DNA of 34,640 bases. It comes from Eubacterium sp. (GTDB lineage: Bacteria; Bacillota; Clostridia; Lachnospirales; Lachnospiraceae). Location of the stretch: NCBI GenBank assembly GCA_017541035.1, contig JAFXZW010000093.1:1-34640 (forward strand), read 5' to 3'. Shown in pieces: positions 7,934-18,147 of the stretch. The notes beneath the pieces are model-generated. The model worked only from the letters and a program-made list of their open reading frames with translations. It did no database searches and was not told the origin of the DNA. The translations under genes and the position numbers were made by a program. The stretch's first letter is position 1; the number at the start of each line of letters is the position of its first letter.

Positions 7934-9437
7934 TCTTCTTCAGCCTCCTCTCCAGCTTGGATACCAATGCACTCAGCAGCACCACCAGGATCAGATAAAT
8001 GATTGCTACCGTGAGCAGCGGCAGAAGCGGCTCATAGGTAATGCTTCGGATGATATCCCCGCCGCGGGTCAGCTCCTGCAGACCGATATAACCTGCGATG
8101 GAGGTCTCCTTCAGAAGGGCAATGAATTCATTACCGATGGCAGGAAGCACATTCTTCAGAGCCTGCGGAAGAATGATGTTCTTCATCATGATGGAATAGC
8201 TGAGTCCCAGACTTTTTCCGGCCTCAAACTGTCCCTCGTCAATGGACATAATACCGGAACGGATCACCTCGCAAAGGTAGGCTGCGGAATTCAGACCGAA
8301 GGCCACGATAGCTACCAGGATCTTACTGATATCCACGGACGCAAAAATGACGAAATAAATGATCAGCAGCTGAACCATCATGGGGGTTCCGCGGATTATG
8401 GTCACATATAGCTTTACTATAAAATTCAAAACAGTAAGGCTGCCCTTCTTATCATGGGCCACCCGTACCAGGGCGAGAAGGAAGCCCAATGCCACGCCGA
8501 TCAGAATGGCCACTACGGTGATGATAATGGTGTTAAGAAGACCCTGTGCCAGAAATTTCCAGCGGTCCTCCTTGATGAAGTTGTTGTAAAGCTTGCCTCC
8601 AAGGGTCTCCGCTTCCTGCATCGCCTCGTTATCCCGGACCAGGATCACCTGCTTGGAGGTAGTATAGGTCGTAGAGAAATTGATCTGGCTCTTCCGCTCA
8701 TCCGTAACGGTAAAGCCCGCCAGACCGATGTCTGCCTTGCCGGAGCTGACGGCATTGATGATGGCATCAAACTCGATATCATCGATGCTGAGCACCATGC
8801 CCAGCTTATCGGCAATGGCCCTGGCGATCTCCACATCGATACCGACTATCTTTCCGCCCTCATAATACTCATAGGGCGGAAACTGCGCATTGGTGGCCAT
8901 TTTCAGCTTCTCACCGGAAGTAACCGTCTGCGTATAGGTGAAGGGAACGGTCTCTCCCGTTTTCATATCGGGAATGTAATTATCAATGATCTTCTCCAGC
9001 GTACCATCGGCGATCAGTTCCTCAATGGCCGTGTTCACATTGTTCAGGAGCTCCTTGTTCTCCTTCGCAACCACAGCGGCATACTCCTCCTGCGTAAACT
9101 CCTCCTCCAGGATCATCAGCTCATAGTTCTGACGTGCAAAGGCTTTTGCCGGTTGTTCGTCAATGATCACACAGTCTATCTTCCCCTGTATCAGAGATGA
9201 CACCGCATCCGCACCCTTGTTGTAGCGTTCGACCTTCGTCCCTGCATTATCCCCCTCATAGTCCGCAGCATAAATATCCCCCGTGGTTCCCAGCTGCACA
9301 CCGATGGTTTTTCCTTCCAGATCTGCAACCGAAAAAACCCGGTTTTCGGGGATTTTGTTCTTTCCGCAGGCTGTCAGCGCCAGTGCGGAAAGGAGGAACA
9401 GAAGAAGGATTCCGATATGCTTCTTCAGCTTTTTCAT
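7923..9437 (-). CDS. Fused substrate-binding lipoprotein/permease of amino-acid ABC importer, permuted binding domain
   Basis: 504 residues. A lipoprotein signal ends in LTAC, with Cys24 as lipidation site. A type II binding domain and a permease domain (about 295-500) follow. The permease carries the EAA loop near 405-447 (EAGKSLGLS...LLKETSI). The binding domain is in unusual order. The part that is normally second ([20 protein letters not shown] to the LEKIIDNYI helix, 38-155) comes first. The part that normally starts the mature protein ([21 protein letters not shown] to VILVRDN, 179-270) comes second and runs straight into the permease. This looks like a circular permutation at the hinge between lobes. 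GGGAG supports the ATG. It overlaps the ATPase gene by 11 nt and forms a two-gene importer with it. Confidence 0.9.
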   Translation of the reverse strand: MKKLKKHIGILLLFLLSALALTACGKNKIPENRVFSVADLEGKTIGVQLGTTGDIYAADYEGDNAGTKVERYNKGADAVSSLIQGKIDCVIIDEQPAKAFARQNYELMILEEEFTQEEYAAVVAKENKELLNNVNTAIEELIADGTLEKIIDNYIPDMKTGETVPFTYTQTVTSGEKLKMATNAQFPPYEYYEGGKIVGIDVEIARAIADKLGMVLSIDDIEFDAIINAVSSGKADIGLAGFTVTDERKSQINFSTTYTTSKQVILVRDNEAMQEAETLGGKLYNNFIKEDRWKFLAQGLLNTIIITVVAILIGVALGFLLALVRVAHDKKGSLTVLNFIVKLYVTIIRGTPMMVQLLIIYFVIFASVDISKILVAIVAFGLNSAAYLCEVIRSGIMSIDEGQFEAGKSLGLSYSIMMKNIILPQALKNVLPAIGNEFIALLKETSIAGYIGLQELTRGGDIIRSITYEPLLPLLTVAIIYLILVVLLSALVSKLERRLKKNER

Positions 9438-9530
9438 GTTGTACTCCCTCGCATTTTTCGTTTTTCAGATTCCTATGGACTATCACCTCAGGATAACAAA
9501 CCTTTTTTCCTGACTCCCGGAAATCGATAT

Positions 9531-10313
9531 TTACTCACTCCTGATCTCCGAAAATTCCGCCCAACTATACTGGTTCATATATTCTCCCGTATACGGACCC
9601 ATATGACCGCCGCTGCGTTCCAGTGCCTCATAATAATCACAGCGCACCTTATCCACATTGACCGCATAGAGGTTACGGCTGTGGTTTACCGCATCCTCGC
9701 AGCCCAGATCCTTCAAGGTATCCCGCAGGCTGTGCCAGATTTTCTGCATATAATCCCGCTGCTTCTCCGTATCTTCCGCCTCATCCTCCCAGAGGATAGC
9801 CCTAAGCTCCTCCCCCGTCACGCCGGCTCCCCGCCGGTCTACCAGATAAGCAAGCATTTCCTTTGCTCTTCTTCGCCGGAAGCGAACGATCCTGCCGTTA
9901 TAGAAAACCTCGAAATTTCCGAAGCACTGCAGGTAAAGACCTTTTGGTACCAGATTCACAGGTCGGCGAAGATTTTTCAATGCTTTTTCTACCTCGTCTT
10001 CTGTCGCAGGCTTCAGGATATAACCGCTGACAAATAGACGGAAGGCATCAATGGCATAATGGTCATACGCCGTTACCATGACAATATTGGTAAGAGGTGA
10101 GCTCCTTTTTATTTCCTCGGCCAGCTCCAGTCCGTTTTTACCCGGCATCTCAATGTCCAGAAATGCAATATCGAAGCTTTTTTCCGATATTTTCTCCATA
10201 GCCAAAGCCGCATTTCCGACAGCTGTGATCTCTGCCTGCGGTGTTACGGATTCCAGTACATTGATCAGATTTTTTCTTGCTGCTGCCTCATCATCCACGA
10301 TCAAAATGTTCAT
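9531..10313 (-). CDS. Response regulator, REC plus SARP/BTAD-like output
   Basis: A 260-residue transcription regulator. The receiver domain (1-118) has acidic residues D7, D8 and E9, phospho-acceptor D53 in FLDIEMPG, T81 and K101. Residues 126-190 (LQCFGNFEVFYNGRIVRFRRRRAKEMLAYL...) form a winged-helix DNA-binding domain of the OmpR/SARP type. The C-terminal part (about 190-260) resembles a short bacterial transcriptional-activation (BTAD) domain. It overlaps the kinase gene by 23 nt and must be its partner. The next genes downstream are the amino-acid importer and the RiPP operon, which are plausible targets, but no binding site was identified. LytTR output, more usual with LytS kinases, is not present. 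Confidence 0.87.
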   Translation of the reverse strand: MNILIVDDEAAARKNLINVLESVTPQAEITAVGNAALAMEKISEKSFDIAFLDIEMPGKNGLELAEEIKRSSPLTNIVMVTAYDHYAIDAFRLFVSGYILKPATEDEVEKALKNLRRPVNLVPKGLYLQCFGNFEVFYNGRIVRFRRRRAKEMLAYLVDRRGAGVTGEELRAILWEDEAEDTEKQRDYMQKIWHSLRDTLKDLGCEDAVNHSRNLYAVNVDKVRCDYYEALERSGGHMGPYTGEYMNQYSWAEFSEIRSE

Positions 10314-11655
10314 TCTTTTCTGTCTCCTCTCCTGTATTCTTCACATTTGCCCTGATCGGGATCATTACCCTTGCCGTTGTCCCCTTTCCGATCTCGCTGA
10401 TGATCTCCAGATGTCCCTCACACAGTGTTTCCAGTCTCTTTCGCAGGTTAATCAGTCCCAGATGGCTTCGTTCTTTTTTTTCCTTCAGGATACCTCTCCA
10501 CGCTTCGTCACTGAGACTGCTGTTCTCCTTCCAGCGCTCCTTTAATTCATCCAGATGAAAACCGACACCGTCATCCTCAACCTCTATCACGTGGTGTCGC
10601 TCCTCCCGCCGGCAGGTCAGTCGAAGAGTCCCCACACCGTCCTCCTTCTTCCGGATTCCGTGAATTACGGCATTTTCCACAAGTGTCTGAACCGTAAATG
10701 CGGGAATCTTAAAATCGGTATCCTCAATACTGATCTCTATGGTTAGACTGTCTTCAAACCTCTTTTTCTCCATGTATAGATAATTTTCTACAATGTCAAT
10801 TTCCCTGACAACCGGTATCAGTCCCGTCTGCGTAAGAAGCTCCGCATTTCCACGCAGATACCTTGTAAAATGATCCAGAACATCCTTTGCCTCCGACTCG
10901 CCCGGCGGAAGCTGGGAACGGATGACTCCCAGACCGTTGTAGATAAAATGCGGGCGGATCTGTCTCTGATACAGCTGCATATCCGCCAGGATCAGCTCTC
11001 TTTCCGTCTTGGCCTGTCGATCGGAGGAAAAAAACAGCATATAAAGCAGGATACTGAACGCCCCTATGGTATTGACCTCCTTCAGGACCCCAAATACGAC
11101 CAGCATGCCGCTGATGCTGAGCAGAATGAAAATGAGCAGCTTCGGATCAATATGCAGATAACGTCTTTTCTTAACCTCCTTTTCGGAGAAAAAAAGAATA
11201 AATACCAGCAGGATGAAAGAAACAACAACGGGCAGATAACCCAGATAACCTCTATGAAACTGATTGTCCGGTGTAAAATGTACTGTCCATTTTGTATTAA
11301 ACAGAATCAGTATACTGTACAGGGTGTTTACCGCCAAAAGCAGTATGGACCATATCCACTTTTTGTGTGGAATCAGGGTAAGGACAATGATAAAAAGCAG
11401 GACCTGGTACATCTCGGCATTTATCGTACATAAAATGCTTCTGCCGGTTTCATAATGATCCAAAGCTCCATAACAGCTTTCCGCATACCACACAATGGAA
11501 CACAAAATGAGCCCGTATCCGATCCATGGCATCACCCGCTCCGTTGACCTTTTCTCCATATACCGGGTATTAAAGGAAACGATAAAGATGACAAGGAGCA
11601 TTACCAGCATGATATAGTACTCCTGCAGATACTCTTCTACAGAAAACGTTATCAC
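10291..11655 (-). CDS. LytS-type membrane sensor histidine kinase
   Basis: 454 residues. The first 210 contain six or seven hydrophobic segments (about 14-30, 44-58, 84-96, 100-119, 138-157, 172-191, 197-210), so the sensor is embedded in the membrane with no large external domain. The kinase part has phospho-acceptor His236 in RPHFIYN, the N-box LVENAVIHG (325-333), DDGVG (361-365), HLGLINL (398-404) and GKGTTARV. This is the His_kinase/HATPase arrangement of the LytS/YehU family. The start is GTG at 11655, with GGGAGG upstream and only 3 nt from the fumarase beta stop, so it may be co-transcribed with fumarase. The signal sensed is unknown. Confidence 0.88.
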   Translation of the reverse strand: MITFSVEEYLQEYYIMLVMLLVIFIVSFNTRYMEKRSTERVMPWIGYGLILCSIVWYAESCYGALDHYETGRSILCTINAEMYQVLLFIIVLTLIPHKKWIWSILLLAVNTLYSILILFNTKWTVHFTPDNQFHRGYLGYLPVVVSFILLVFILFFSEKEVKKRRYLHIDPKLLIFILLSISGMLVVFGVLKEVNTIGAFSILLYMLFFSSDRQAKTERELILADMQLYQRQIRPHFIYNGLGVIRSQLPPGESEAKDVLDHFTRYLRGNAELLTQTGLIPVVREIDIVENYLYMEKKRFEDSLTIEISIEDTDFKIPAFTVQTLVENAVIHGIRKKEDGVGTLRLTCRREERHHVIEVEDDGVGFHLDELKERWKENSSLSDEAWRGILKEKKERSHLGLINLRKRLETLCEGHLEIISEIGKGTTARVMIPIRANVKNTGEETEKNEHFDRG

Positions 11656-11658
11656 GTT

Positions 11659-12228
11659 CTAATCCTCCCGAACCGCGTATTTCTCCAGATAGGAATGGAC
11701 AGCCGTTTCATATAGATTATTTCCCCGGGAATCCATGATCACGATCACCGGAAGCTTCTCCACCCGAAGACGACGGATTGCTTCGGTTCCAAGATCCGGA
11801 TAGGCAATCACCTCGGATTCCCTGATACATTTGGAAAGAAGCGCACCCGCTCCTCCTACGGCTGCAAAGTAAACCGCTCCCTGCTCCATGATGGCCTTGC
11901 GTACCTCTTCCGTACGTTTTCCCTTTCCGATCATACCACTGAGACCCTTCTTCAGAAGCAGGGGCGTATACTTATCCATCCTTCCGGAGGTTGTGGGGCC
12001 TGCGGATCCGATGACCTGCCCCTTCCTCGCAGGCGTGGGGCCAAGGTAGTACAGGATCGTTCCATCAAGAGGGAGGGGGATGTCCTCTCCTCTGGTCAGG
12101 CTTTCGTACAACCTCTGGTGTGCGGCATCCCTTGCCGTATAAATGGTTCCCGTAAGATATACATAATCTCCTGCCCGCAGCTCCCGGAGTTCTTCCCGGG
12201 ATGCAGGTACTTTTAAATTTGTTTCCAT
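11659..12228 (-). CDS. Fe-S fumarate hydratase, beta subunit
   Basis: 189 residues from the ATG at 12228. This is the smaller subunit of class I (oxygen-sensitive 4Fe-4S) fumarase/tartrate dehydratase, which reversibly hydrates fumarate to malate. The family motifs GTIYTARDAAHQRL, YYLGPTPA, IGSAGPTTSGRMD, GKGKR and AVGGAGALLSKCI are all present, and length is normal for a stand-alone beta subunit. The ATG at 12228 (METNLKVP) matches where family members usually begin. An ATG four codons earlier (12240) directly follows a hairpin. The alpha subunit gene lies 143 bp upstream on the same strand. In anaerobes the enzyme serves the branched TCA pathway or aspartate/malate interconversion. Confidence 0.92.
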   Translation of the reverse strand: METNLKVPASREELRELRAGDYVYLTGTIYTARDAAHQRLYESLTRGEDIPLPLDGTILYYLGPTPARKGQVIGSAGPTTSGRMDKYTPLLLKKGLSGMIGKGKRTEEVRKAIMEQGAVYFAAVGGAGALLSKCIRESEVIAYPDLGTEAIRRLRVEKLPVIVIMDSRGNNLYETAVHSYLEKYAVRED

Positions 12229-12240
12229 ACCAACTCGCAT

Positions 12241-12268
12241 AATCCAATGATCAGCTGATGACTGGATT
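12241..12268 (-). promoter_or_regulatory. Hairpin between a Shine-Dalgarno-like site and the fumarase beta start
   Basis: AATCCA at one end pairs with TGGATT at the other, and ATCAG|CTGAT forms an inner palindrome. On the transcribed strand, GAAAGGA lies just upstream of the hairpin and ATG (12240) just downstream. Folding would bring the ribosome site and the start together. The effect is inferred. Confidence 0.4.
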
Positions 12269-12371
12269 TTTCCTTTCTCCTGATTTACAGACAGTGTGCG
12301 CCTGTTCCGGATATCGTTCTTCCCTCACAGGGACATTCCTTCACAGAAATACTGTCCGCTGAAAATGATTC

Positions 12372-13211
12372 CTACAGGACTACCGTCTTGTGTCGGTTCA
12401 CATGGCAGCACATATTGACTGCCACGGGAAGTCCTGCTATGTGTGTGGGATAGGTTTCAATATTGACAGCCAACGCCGTATTCTTTCCCCCCAGTCCCGC
12501 AGGACCGATACCCAGCCGGTTTACCCTTCGGAGAAGCTCCTCCTCCAGCTCCCGGATATGGGGCAGGGGACTGCGGACCTCCGTGGAACGTGTCAGCGCC
12601 TTTTTGGCCAGGATACAGGAAAGCTCGAAATCTCCTCCGATTCCCACACCCACCACAAAGGGAGGGCAGGCGTTAGGACCCGCTTCCTTCACGGTCTGAA
12701 GCACGACGCCTTTTACACCCTCTATGCCATCCGCCGGCTTCAGCATGAACTGACGGCTCATATTTTCACTTCCGAAGCCCTTCGGCGCTATGGTTATGGA
12801 AAGCTCCTCACCCGGTACCACATCATAATGAATGATCGCCGGTGTATTATCTCCCGTGTTGACCCTTAGAAGGGGGTCACTTACTACGGATTTCCGAAGG
12901 CAGCCTTCCTCATAACCCTGACGGACGCCTTCGTTAATCGCTTCCGTAAGCCCGGATGTGAGACGGACATCCTGTCCCAGACGGACAAAAAATACCGCCA
13001 TCCCCGTATCCTGACAGATGGGAATCCTGTCCTGCTCCGCGATCGCAAGGTTCTCCTTCAGCTGCCCGAGGATCTTTTTGCCCAGGGGACTGTTCTCCGT
13101 ATCCGCTGCTTCCCGGATCGCTCTCTGCATGTCCGGTGCCAGATATAGATTGGCGGAAATGCATAGCTCCTTTACAGCCTGAATAATCGCTTCTGTACTG
13201 ATTTCTTTCAT
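12372..13211 (-). CDS. Fe-S fumarate hydratase, alpha subunit
   Basis: 279 residues from ATG 13211 (MKEISTEAII), chosen because AAAGGAG lies five bases upstream; the frame extends 14 codons further without a ribosome site. It is the catalytic Fe-S subunit partnering the beta subunit downstream. Cluster-type cysteines are visible in CQDTGMAVFFV, NACPPFVVGVGIGG and the C-terminal NMCCHVNRHKT. The motifs GFGSENMS and GLGGKNTALAV are typical of the alpha subunit of class I fumarase/L(+)-tartrate dehydratase. Fumarase is likelier than tartrate dehydratase in this setting, but sequence alone does not separate them. It is followed by a 131-143 bp gap before the beta gene. Confidence 0.92.
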   Translation of the reverse strand: MKEISTEAIIQAVKELCISANLYLAPDMQRAIREAADTENSPLGKKILGQLKENLAIAEQDRIPICQDTGMAVFFVRLGQDVRLTSGLTEAINEGVRQGYEEGCLRKSVVSDPLLRVNTGDNTPAIIHYDVVPGEELSITIAPKGFGSENMSRQFMLKPADGIEGVKGVVLQTVKEAGPNACPPFVVGVGIGGDFELSCILAKKALTRSTEVRSPLPHIRELEEELLRRVNRLGIGPAGLGGKNTALAVNIETYPTHIAGLPVAVNMCCHVNRHKTVVL

Positions 13212-13290
13212 TTTCACTCCTTTAATGCCGCAGACGAAGAGCCAAATCAACATTTCTGCACATCCATCTGACTATTCACCCGCTGTCGCT

Positions 13291-13319
13291 AAAGGCCTCC
13301 GTGTCACCACAGAGGCCTT
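13291..13319 (-). terminator. Hairpin terminator after the gyrase operon
   Basis: AAGGCCTC and GAGGCCTT form a perfect 8-bp stem around a short loop. It lies after the 65-residue gene, the last of the dnaA-gyrA run. The U-run on the minus strand is short (TTTA), so termination may be partial. The plus-strand read is followed by CCTTTCC. Confidence 0.6.
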
Positions 13320-13334
13320 CCTTTCCGGCCGCAT

Positions 13335-13532
13335 TTATGACAGGAAATCATCCCGGTCACGCAACGCCTTCTTATTCTTTCTGGTCTGAACAAGATTGTT
13401 GATCTTAATGCAGATATAGAAGATCAGGATCACCACAGCGATAACGGCCAGCCAGTAGGCGATACCGATCAGGAGATCCTCCAGACCCTTTGTATTTGTT
13501 AACGACTCGATATTATCCTTCAGCCCGTCCAT
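13335..13532 (-). CDS. Small single-pass membrane protein of unknown function
   Basis: 65 residues, not recognised as a named family. A polar N-terminus (MDGLKDNIESLTNTKG) leads to one strongly hydrophobic helix at about 20-42 (LLIGIAYWLAVIAVVILIFYICI). A basic, charged tail (RKNKKALRDRDDF) follows, suggesting the C-terminus faces the cytosol. GGAGGTG eight bases before the ATG is a good ribosome site. The gene starts 26 bp after gyrA and ends just before a terminator-like hairpin, so it is probably the last gene of the gyrase transcript. Confidence 0.72.
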   Translation of the reverse strand: MDGLKDNIESLTNTKGLEDLLIGIAYWLAVIAVVILIFYICIKINNLVQTRKNKKALRDRDDFLS

Positions 13533-13558
13533 CCGATCAGCACCTCCTTTCCACAGCT

Positions 13559-16159
13559 TTACGTTGTTTCATCATCTGCCGCTTCTTCTACAGCTTCGTC
13601 TGATATTTTTTCCATAGTTCCTTCTGAAATCTCTTCCGCTGTGCCATTCACTTCTTCCGGTGCGGCTGCATTTTCTTCCTCTCCTTCATCCTCACGGCCC
13701 GAAGGATTGATATGCTCCCTCACCTTGGCAATGCTGGCAACGAAAATGTCCTCACCCTTATCCAGATTGATCAGCTTCACGCCGGAGGTGATCCTTCCGT
13801 AGGTGGAAATGTCGGAGCATTTCAGACGGATGATGATTCCCTGTGTCGTGATCATCATGATCTCATGATTATCATTGACGGCCTTAACGCCCACAAGCTC
13901 GCCGGTCTTTCCCGTAATCTTATAACATTTCAGACCCTTGCCGCCGCGCCTCTGCAGGGTGAATTCAGAGATCCTCGTCCTCTTGCCCATGCCCCGTTCG
14001 GAGACAAGAAGCAGGGTTTCGCCCTGAGTATTCATCTGCATACCGATCACTTCATCACCGGGAGACAGATTCATGCCCCGTACGCCCATGGAGGAACGGC
14101 CGGTGCTGCGTACATCCCTGTCACTGAAACGGATGCACATACCTTCCCGGGATACCATGAAAATGTCCCTCGTATTGTCGGTGGTCTTCACCTCGATCAG
14201 CTCATCGTCATCCTTCAGATTGATGGCTATGATACCGTTCTTCCGGATATTGGCGTATTCCGTAACCGGAGTTTTCTTGATCATACCCTGGCGGGTGACC
14301 ATGATGAGATACTTCTTCTCATTATATTCCTGAATGGGAATGATTGCCGAGATGGTCTCATCTCCCTCCAGCTGAAGGAGATTGACGATAGCGGTTCCTC
14401 TGGCATTTCTTCCCGCCTCGGGGATCTGATATACCCGCAGCCGGTAAGCCCGGCCCTTATTTGTAAAGAACATGATATAGTGCAGCGTGGTGGTCATCAG
14501 CAGATCTTCAATATAATCGTCCTCTATGGTCTGCATTCCGCGGATACCCTTGCCGCCACGGTTCTGTGCGTGGAAGTTTGCCTCGTTCATTCTCTTGATA
14601 TAGCCAAGATGAGACATGGCAACAACCGTATTCTCCTTCCGGATCAGATCCTCGTCCATCATTTCACCGACAGCTGCACCGATACGGGTACGCCTGTCAT
14701 CCCCGTATTTCAGGGCTATGGCCAGTATCTCTTCGCGGATGACCGAAAGAAGACGCTTCGGATCAGCAAGAATCGCCTTGAATTCCGCGATCTTTGCCTG
14801 AAGCTCTTTATATTCTTCCTCCAGCTTTTCCCTTTCCAGTCCTGTCAGCTGGCGGAGACGCATTTCCACGATAGCACTTGCCTGGATCTCTGTCAGTCCG
14901 AAGCGTTCGATCAAAGCAGCCTTTGCAGCAGCCACATTTTCCGAACCGCGGATGATCTTGATCACCTCATCGATATGATCAATGGCGATCAGCAGACCCT
15001 CTACAATGTGAGCTCTCTCCTCTGCTTTCTTCAGGTCGTACTTCGTCCGCCGGGTAACCACGTCCTCCTGATGCAGGATGTAATACCGCAGCATATCCAG
15101 AAGAGACAGAACCTTCGGCTCATTATTCACAAGAGCAAGCATATTTACACCGAAGGTATCCTCCAGCTGGGTATGCTTATAAAGATTGTTCAGAATGACA
15201 TTCGCATTGGCATCCCTGCGGAGCTCGATCACGATCCGCATACCCTCACGGTTGGACTCGTCTCGCAAATCCGTAATACCATCTACACGCTTCATCTTAA
15301 CAAGCTCTGCGATCTTGGCGATCAGCATTGCCTTATTTACCATATAGGGCAGCTCCGTTACCACGATCCGCTGCTTTCCGCCTGTCATGGGCTCGATATC
15401 GGAAATGGCACGCACCCGGATCTTGCCTCTTCCGGTCCGGTAGGCTTCTTCGATGCCGGCTCTTCCAAGGATTTCCGCGCCTGTGGGGAAATCCGGTCCC
15501 TTTACGATATCCAGAAGCTCATCGATATCCGTTTCCCGGTCCTCATAAATGCGGTTATCAATGATCTTCACCACCGCATCCACAACCTCCCGCAGATTAT
15601 GGGGAGGAATATTTGTTGCCATACCGACAGCGATACCCGTCGTTCCGTTCACCAGAAGATTCGGATATCGGCTGGGAAGAACCGTAGGCTCCTTTTCTGT
15701 TTCGTCAAAGTTCGGAATAAAATCTACCGTGTCCTTACCGATATCCTGCAGAAGCTCGGTGGAGATCTTCGTCAGTCTGGCCTCCGTATAACGCATGGCA
15801 GCTGCTCCGTCACCATCCACGGAACCGAAGTTTCCATGACCGTCCACCAGAGGATATCGCGTGTTCCATTCCTGGGCAAGCTTAACCAAAGCCTCGTATA
15901 TGGAGCTGTCACCGTGGGGGTGATACTTACCCATGGTATCACCGACGATACGCGCACATTTACGATGTGGCTTGTCAGGGCCGTTATTCAGTTCCACCAT
16001 GGAGAAGAGTATTCTTCTCTGAACCGGTTTCAGACCATCTCTTACATCAGGAAGCGCACGTGCTGCGATTACGCTCATGGCATAATCGATATAGGAGGTT
16101 TCCATGGTTTTCTTCAGGTCTACTTCCCGGACGTCGTCAAAATTCTTATCGTTTTCCAT
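13559..16159 (-). CDS. gyrA: DNA gyrase subunit A
   Basis: 866 residues. It is the breakage-reunion subunit of gyrase, which introduces negative supercoils with GyrB. Catalytic Tyr124 lies in RYTEARL. The quinolone-resistance region reads [11 protein letters not shown], with Ser85 and Glu89 at the usual resistance positions, a sensitive-type pattern. The C-terminal beta-pinwheel carries the GyrA box QRRGGKG. The last 45 or so residues are a very acidic tail ([13 protein letters not shown]...), longer than needed for the fold. GAGAGG precedes the ATG. It lies 65 bp downstream of gyrB in the standard order. Confidence 0.98.
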   Translation of the reverse strand: MENDKNFDDVREVDLKKTMETSYIDYAMSVIAARALPDVRDGLKPVQRRILFSMVELNNGPDKPHRKCARIVGDTMGKYHPHGDSSIYEALVKLAQEWNTRYPLVDGHGNFGSVDGDGAAAMRYTEARLTKISTELLQDIGKDTVDFIPNFDETEKEPTVLPSRYPNLLVNGTTGIAVGMATNIPPHNLREVVDAVVKIIDNRIYEDRETDIDELLDIVKGPDFPTGAEILGRAGIEEAYRTGRGKIRVRAISDIEPMTGGKQRIVVTELPYMVNKAMLIAKIAELVKMKRVDGITDLRDESNREGMRIVIELRRDANANVILNNLYKHTQLEDTFGVNMLALVNNEPKVLSLLDMLRYYILHQEDVVTRRTKYDLKKAEERAHIVEGLLIAIDHIDEVIKIIRGSENVAAAKAALIERFGLTEIQASAIVEMRLRQLTGLEREKLEEEYKELQAKIAEFKAILADPKRLLSVIREEILAIALKYGDDRRTRIGAAVGEMMDEDLIRKENTVVAMSHLGYIKRMNEANFHAQNRGGKGIRGMQTIEDDYIEDLLMTTTLHYIMFFTNKGRAYRLRVYQIPEAGRNARGTAIVNLLQLEGDETISAIIPIQEYNEKKYLIMVTRQGMIKKTPVTEYANIRKNGIIAINLKDDDELIEVKTTDNTRDIFMVSREGMCIRFSDRDVRSTGRSSMGVRGMNLSPGDEVIGMQMNTQGETLLLVSERGMGKRTRISEFTLQRRGGKGLKCYKITGKTGELVGVKAVNDNHEIMMITTQGIIIRLKCSDISTYGRITSGVKLINLDKGEDIFVASIAKVREHINPSGREDEGEEENAAAPEEVNGTAEEISEGTMEKISDEAVEEAADDETT

Positions 16160-16224
16160 TTATCCTCTCCGTTTTCGGGATTACAGGGATTTATCTTCAT
16201 TTTGATTTAAGGAATCTTCAAACC

Positions 16225-18147
16225 CTATATATCAAGATTTTTAACAAATTTTGCATTTTCTTCGATAAACTTCTTGCGGGGTTCCACCTTATCGCCCATC
16301 AGGACGTTAAATGTCAGATCAACCTCGGATTCATCATGCTCATCCACAGCCACCCGGAGGAGTATGCGCTTCTCCGGATCCATGGTGGTATCCCACAGCT
16401 GCTCGGCATCCATCTCGCCAAGACCTTTGTAACGCTGAACCTTGTTATTCTGGTCACGCCCCACTTCTTCAATGACCTTTGCCAGTTCTTCATCACTGTA
16501 GGCATACCAGAACTTCTTATTCTTCTCCAGCCGATAAAGCGGAGGCTGCGCCAGATAAACATGTCCGGCCCGGATCAGGTCCGGCATGAAGCGATAGAAA
16601 AATGTGAGCAGCAGCGTGGCAATGTGGGCACCGTCCACATCGGCATCCGTCATGATAATGATCTTGTCATAGCGAAGCTTTTCGATATCAAAGCTGTCGT
16701 GGATCCCCGTTCCGAAGGCTGTGATCATGGCGTTGATCTCCGCATTTTCCAGGATGTGATCCAGCCTTGCCTTTTCCACATTCAGGATCTTACCGCGCAG
16801 AGGAAGGATAGCCTGGGTAGCCCGGTTCCTGGCTGTCTTTGCGGAACCGCCTGCGGAATCTCCCTCCACGATATAAATCTCGCAGTTCTTCGGATTCTTA
16901 TCCGAACAGTCAGCCAGCTTGCCGGGAAGAGCTATGCTTCCGGAGAGCTCCGTCTTGCGAACCATTTCCTTTGCCTTGCGGGCTGCATTTCTGGCCTTCT
17001 GTGCCTGCAGGGCCTTGTCGATAATGGCCTTTGCTACCTGCGGATTCTGCTCCAGGAAGTAAACCAGCTGTTCACTGACAATGGATTCCACCGCAGAACG
17101 GGCGGAAGCATTTCCCAGCTTCTGCTTGGTCTGTCCCTCAAACTGAGGATCCTCGATCTTCACGGAAATGATGGCCGTGAGGCCCTCCCGGAAGTCCTCA
17201 CCGGAAAGATTCTCATCCTTCTCCTTCAGGAACTTGAAATTCCGGGCATAATCATTCAACACCTTTGTAATAGCCGAACGGAATCCGGTAAGATGCATAC
17301 CTCCCTCCGGCGTAATGATATTATTGACAAAGCTGTTGACGATCTCATTATAGGAATCATTATGCTGCAAGGCGACCTCCACGTAGATCTGATCCTTTGT
17401 TCCCTCACAGTAAATGATCTTGTCATAGAGCGGTTTTTTGTGCCGGTTCAGATAGGTGACGAATTCCTTGATACCACCTTCATAGTGGAAGGTATCGCTG
17501 CGTCTCTCCTCCTCCGGTCCACGCAGATCCTGAAGTGTGATCTTCAGATTTTTGGTCAGAAAAGCAGTTTCACGCAGACGGATCCTTAAGGTATCATAGT
17601 CATAGATCAGTGAATCGAAAATGGTCCCATCGGGTTTAAAGGTAACCTTTGTTCCGGTACCCTCTGCCTCACCAACCACCTTAAGATCATACATGACCTT
17701 TCCGCGTTCGTAACGCTGTTTGTAGATCTTGCCGTCACGGGAAACCTCTACCTCCAGCCAGTCGGAAAGAGCATTTACTACCGAAGAACCCACACCATGC
17801 AAACCACCGGATACCTTATAACCTCCACCACCGAACTTTCCTCCTGCATGGAGTACGGTAAATACTACCTCTACCGCAGGACGTCCGGCTTTTTTCTGAA
17901 TATCAACAGGAATTCCACGCCCGTTATCCACAACGGTAATGGAATTATCTTCATTGATGAACACATTGATCTCACTGCAGTATCCGGCCAGCGCCTCATC
18001 TACCGCATTATCAACGATCTCATAAACCAGATGATGAAGTCCTCTTTCAGATGTACTTCCGATGTACATGCCCGGTCTTTTCCGAACGGCTTCCAATCCT
18101 TCCAGGATCTGAATTTGTTCCGCATCATAGTTTTCTACTTCAGCCAT
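16225..18147 (-). CDS. gyrB: DNA gyrase subunit B
   Basis: 640 residues. It is the ATPase subunit that partners GyrA. The N-terminal GHKL ATPase has Glu43 and DNAVDEA (46-52), DNGRGIP (74-80) and GLHGVG (115-120). The TOPRIM domain has EGDSAGG and DADVDGAHI for Mg2+ binding. The QPPLYR segment and the C-terminal QRYKGLGEM motif are present. The ATG shares a base with the recF stop (TAATG), so translation is coupled. AGGAAA lies upstream. Length matches Firmicute GyrB. Confidence 0.98.
   Translation of the reverse strand: MAEVENYDAEQIQILEGLEAVRKRPGMYIGSTSERGLHHLVYEIVDNAVDEALAGYCSEINVFINEDNSITVVDNGRGIPVDIQKKAGRPAVEVVFTVLHAGGKFGGGGYKVSGGLHGVGSSVVNALSDWLEVEVSRDGKIYKQRYERGKVMYDLKVVGEAEGTGTKVTFKPDGTIFDSLIYDYDTLRIRLRETAFLTKNLKITLQDLRGPEEERRSDTFHYEGGIKEFVTYLNRHKKPLYDKIIYCEGTKDQIYVEVALQHNDSYNEIVNSFVNNIITPEGGMHLTGFRSAITKVLNDYARNFKFLKEKDENLSGEDFREGLTAIISVKIEDPQFEGQTKQKLGNASARSAVESIVSEQLVYFLEQNPQVAKAIIDKALQAQKARNAARKAKEMVRKTELSGSIALPGKLADCSDKNPKNCEIYIVEGDSAGGSAKTARNRATQAILPLRGKILNVEKARLDHILENAEINAMITAFGTGIHDSFDIEKLRYDKIIIMTDADVDGAHIATLLLTFFYRFMPDLIRAGHVYLAQPPLYRLEKNKKFWYAYSDEELAKVIEEVGRDQNNKVQRYKGLGEMDAEQLWDTTMDPEKRILLRVAVDEHDESEVDLTFNVLMGDKVEPRKKFIEENAKFVKNLDI

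Noticed and set aside
13712-16210. Very long plus-strand open frame (832 codons) opposite gyrA
   Set aside because: gyrA on the other strand is full length with all motifs; the antisense translation has no domain and no ribosome site.
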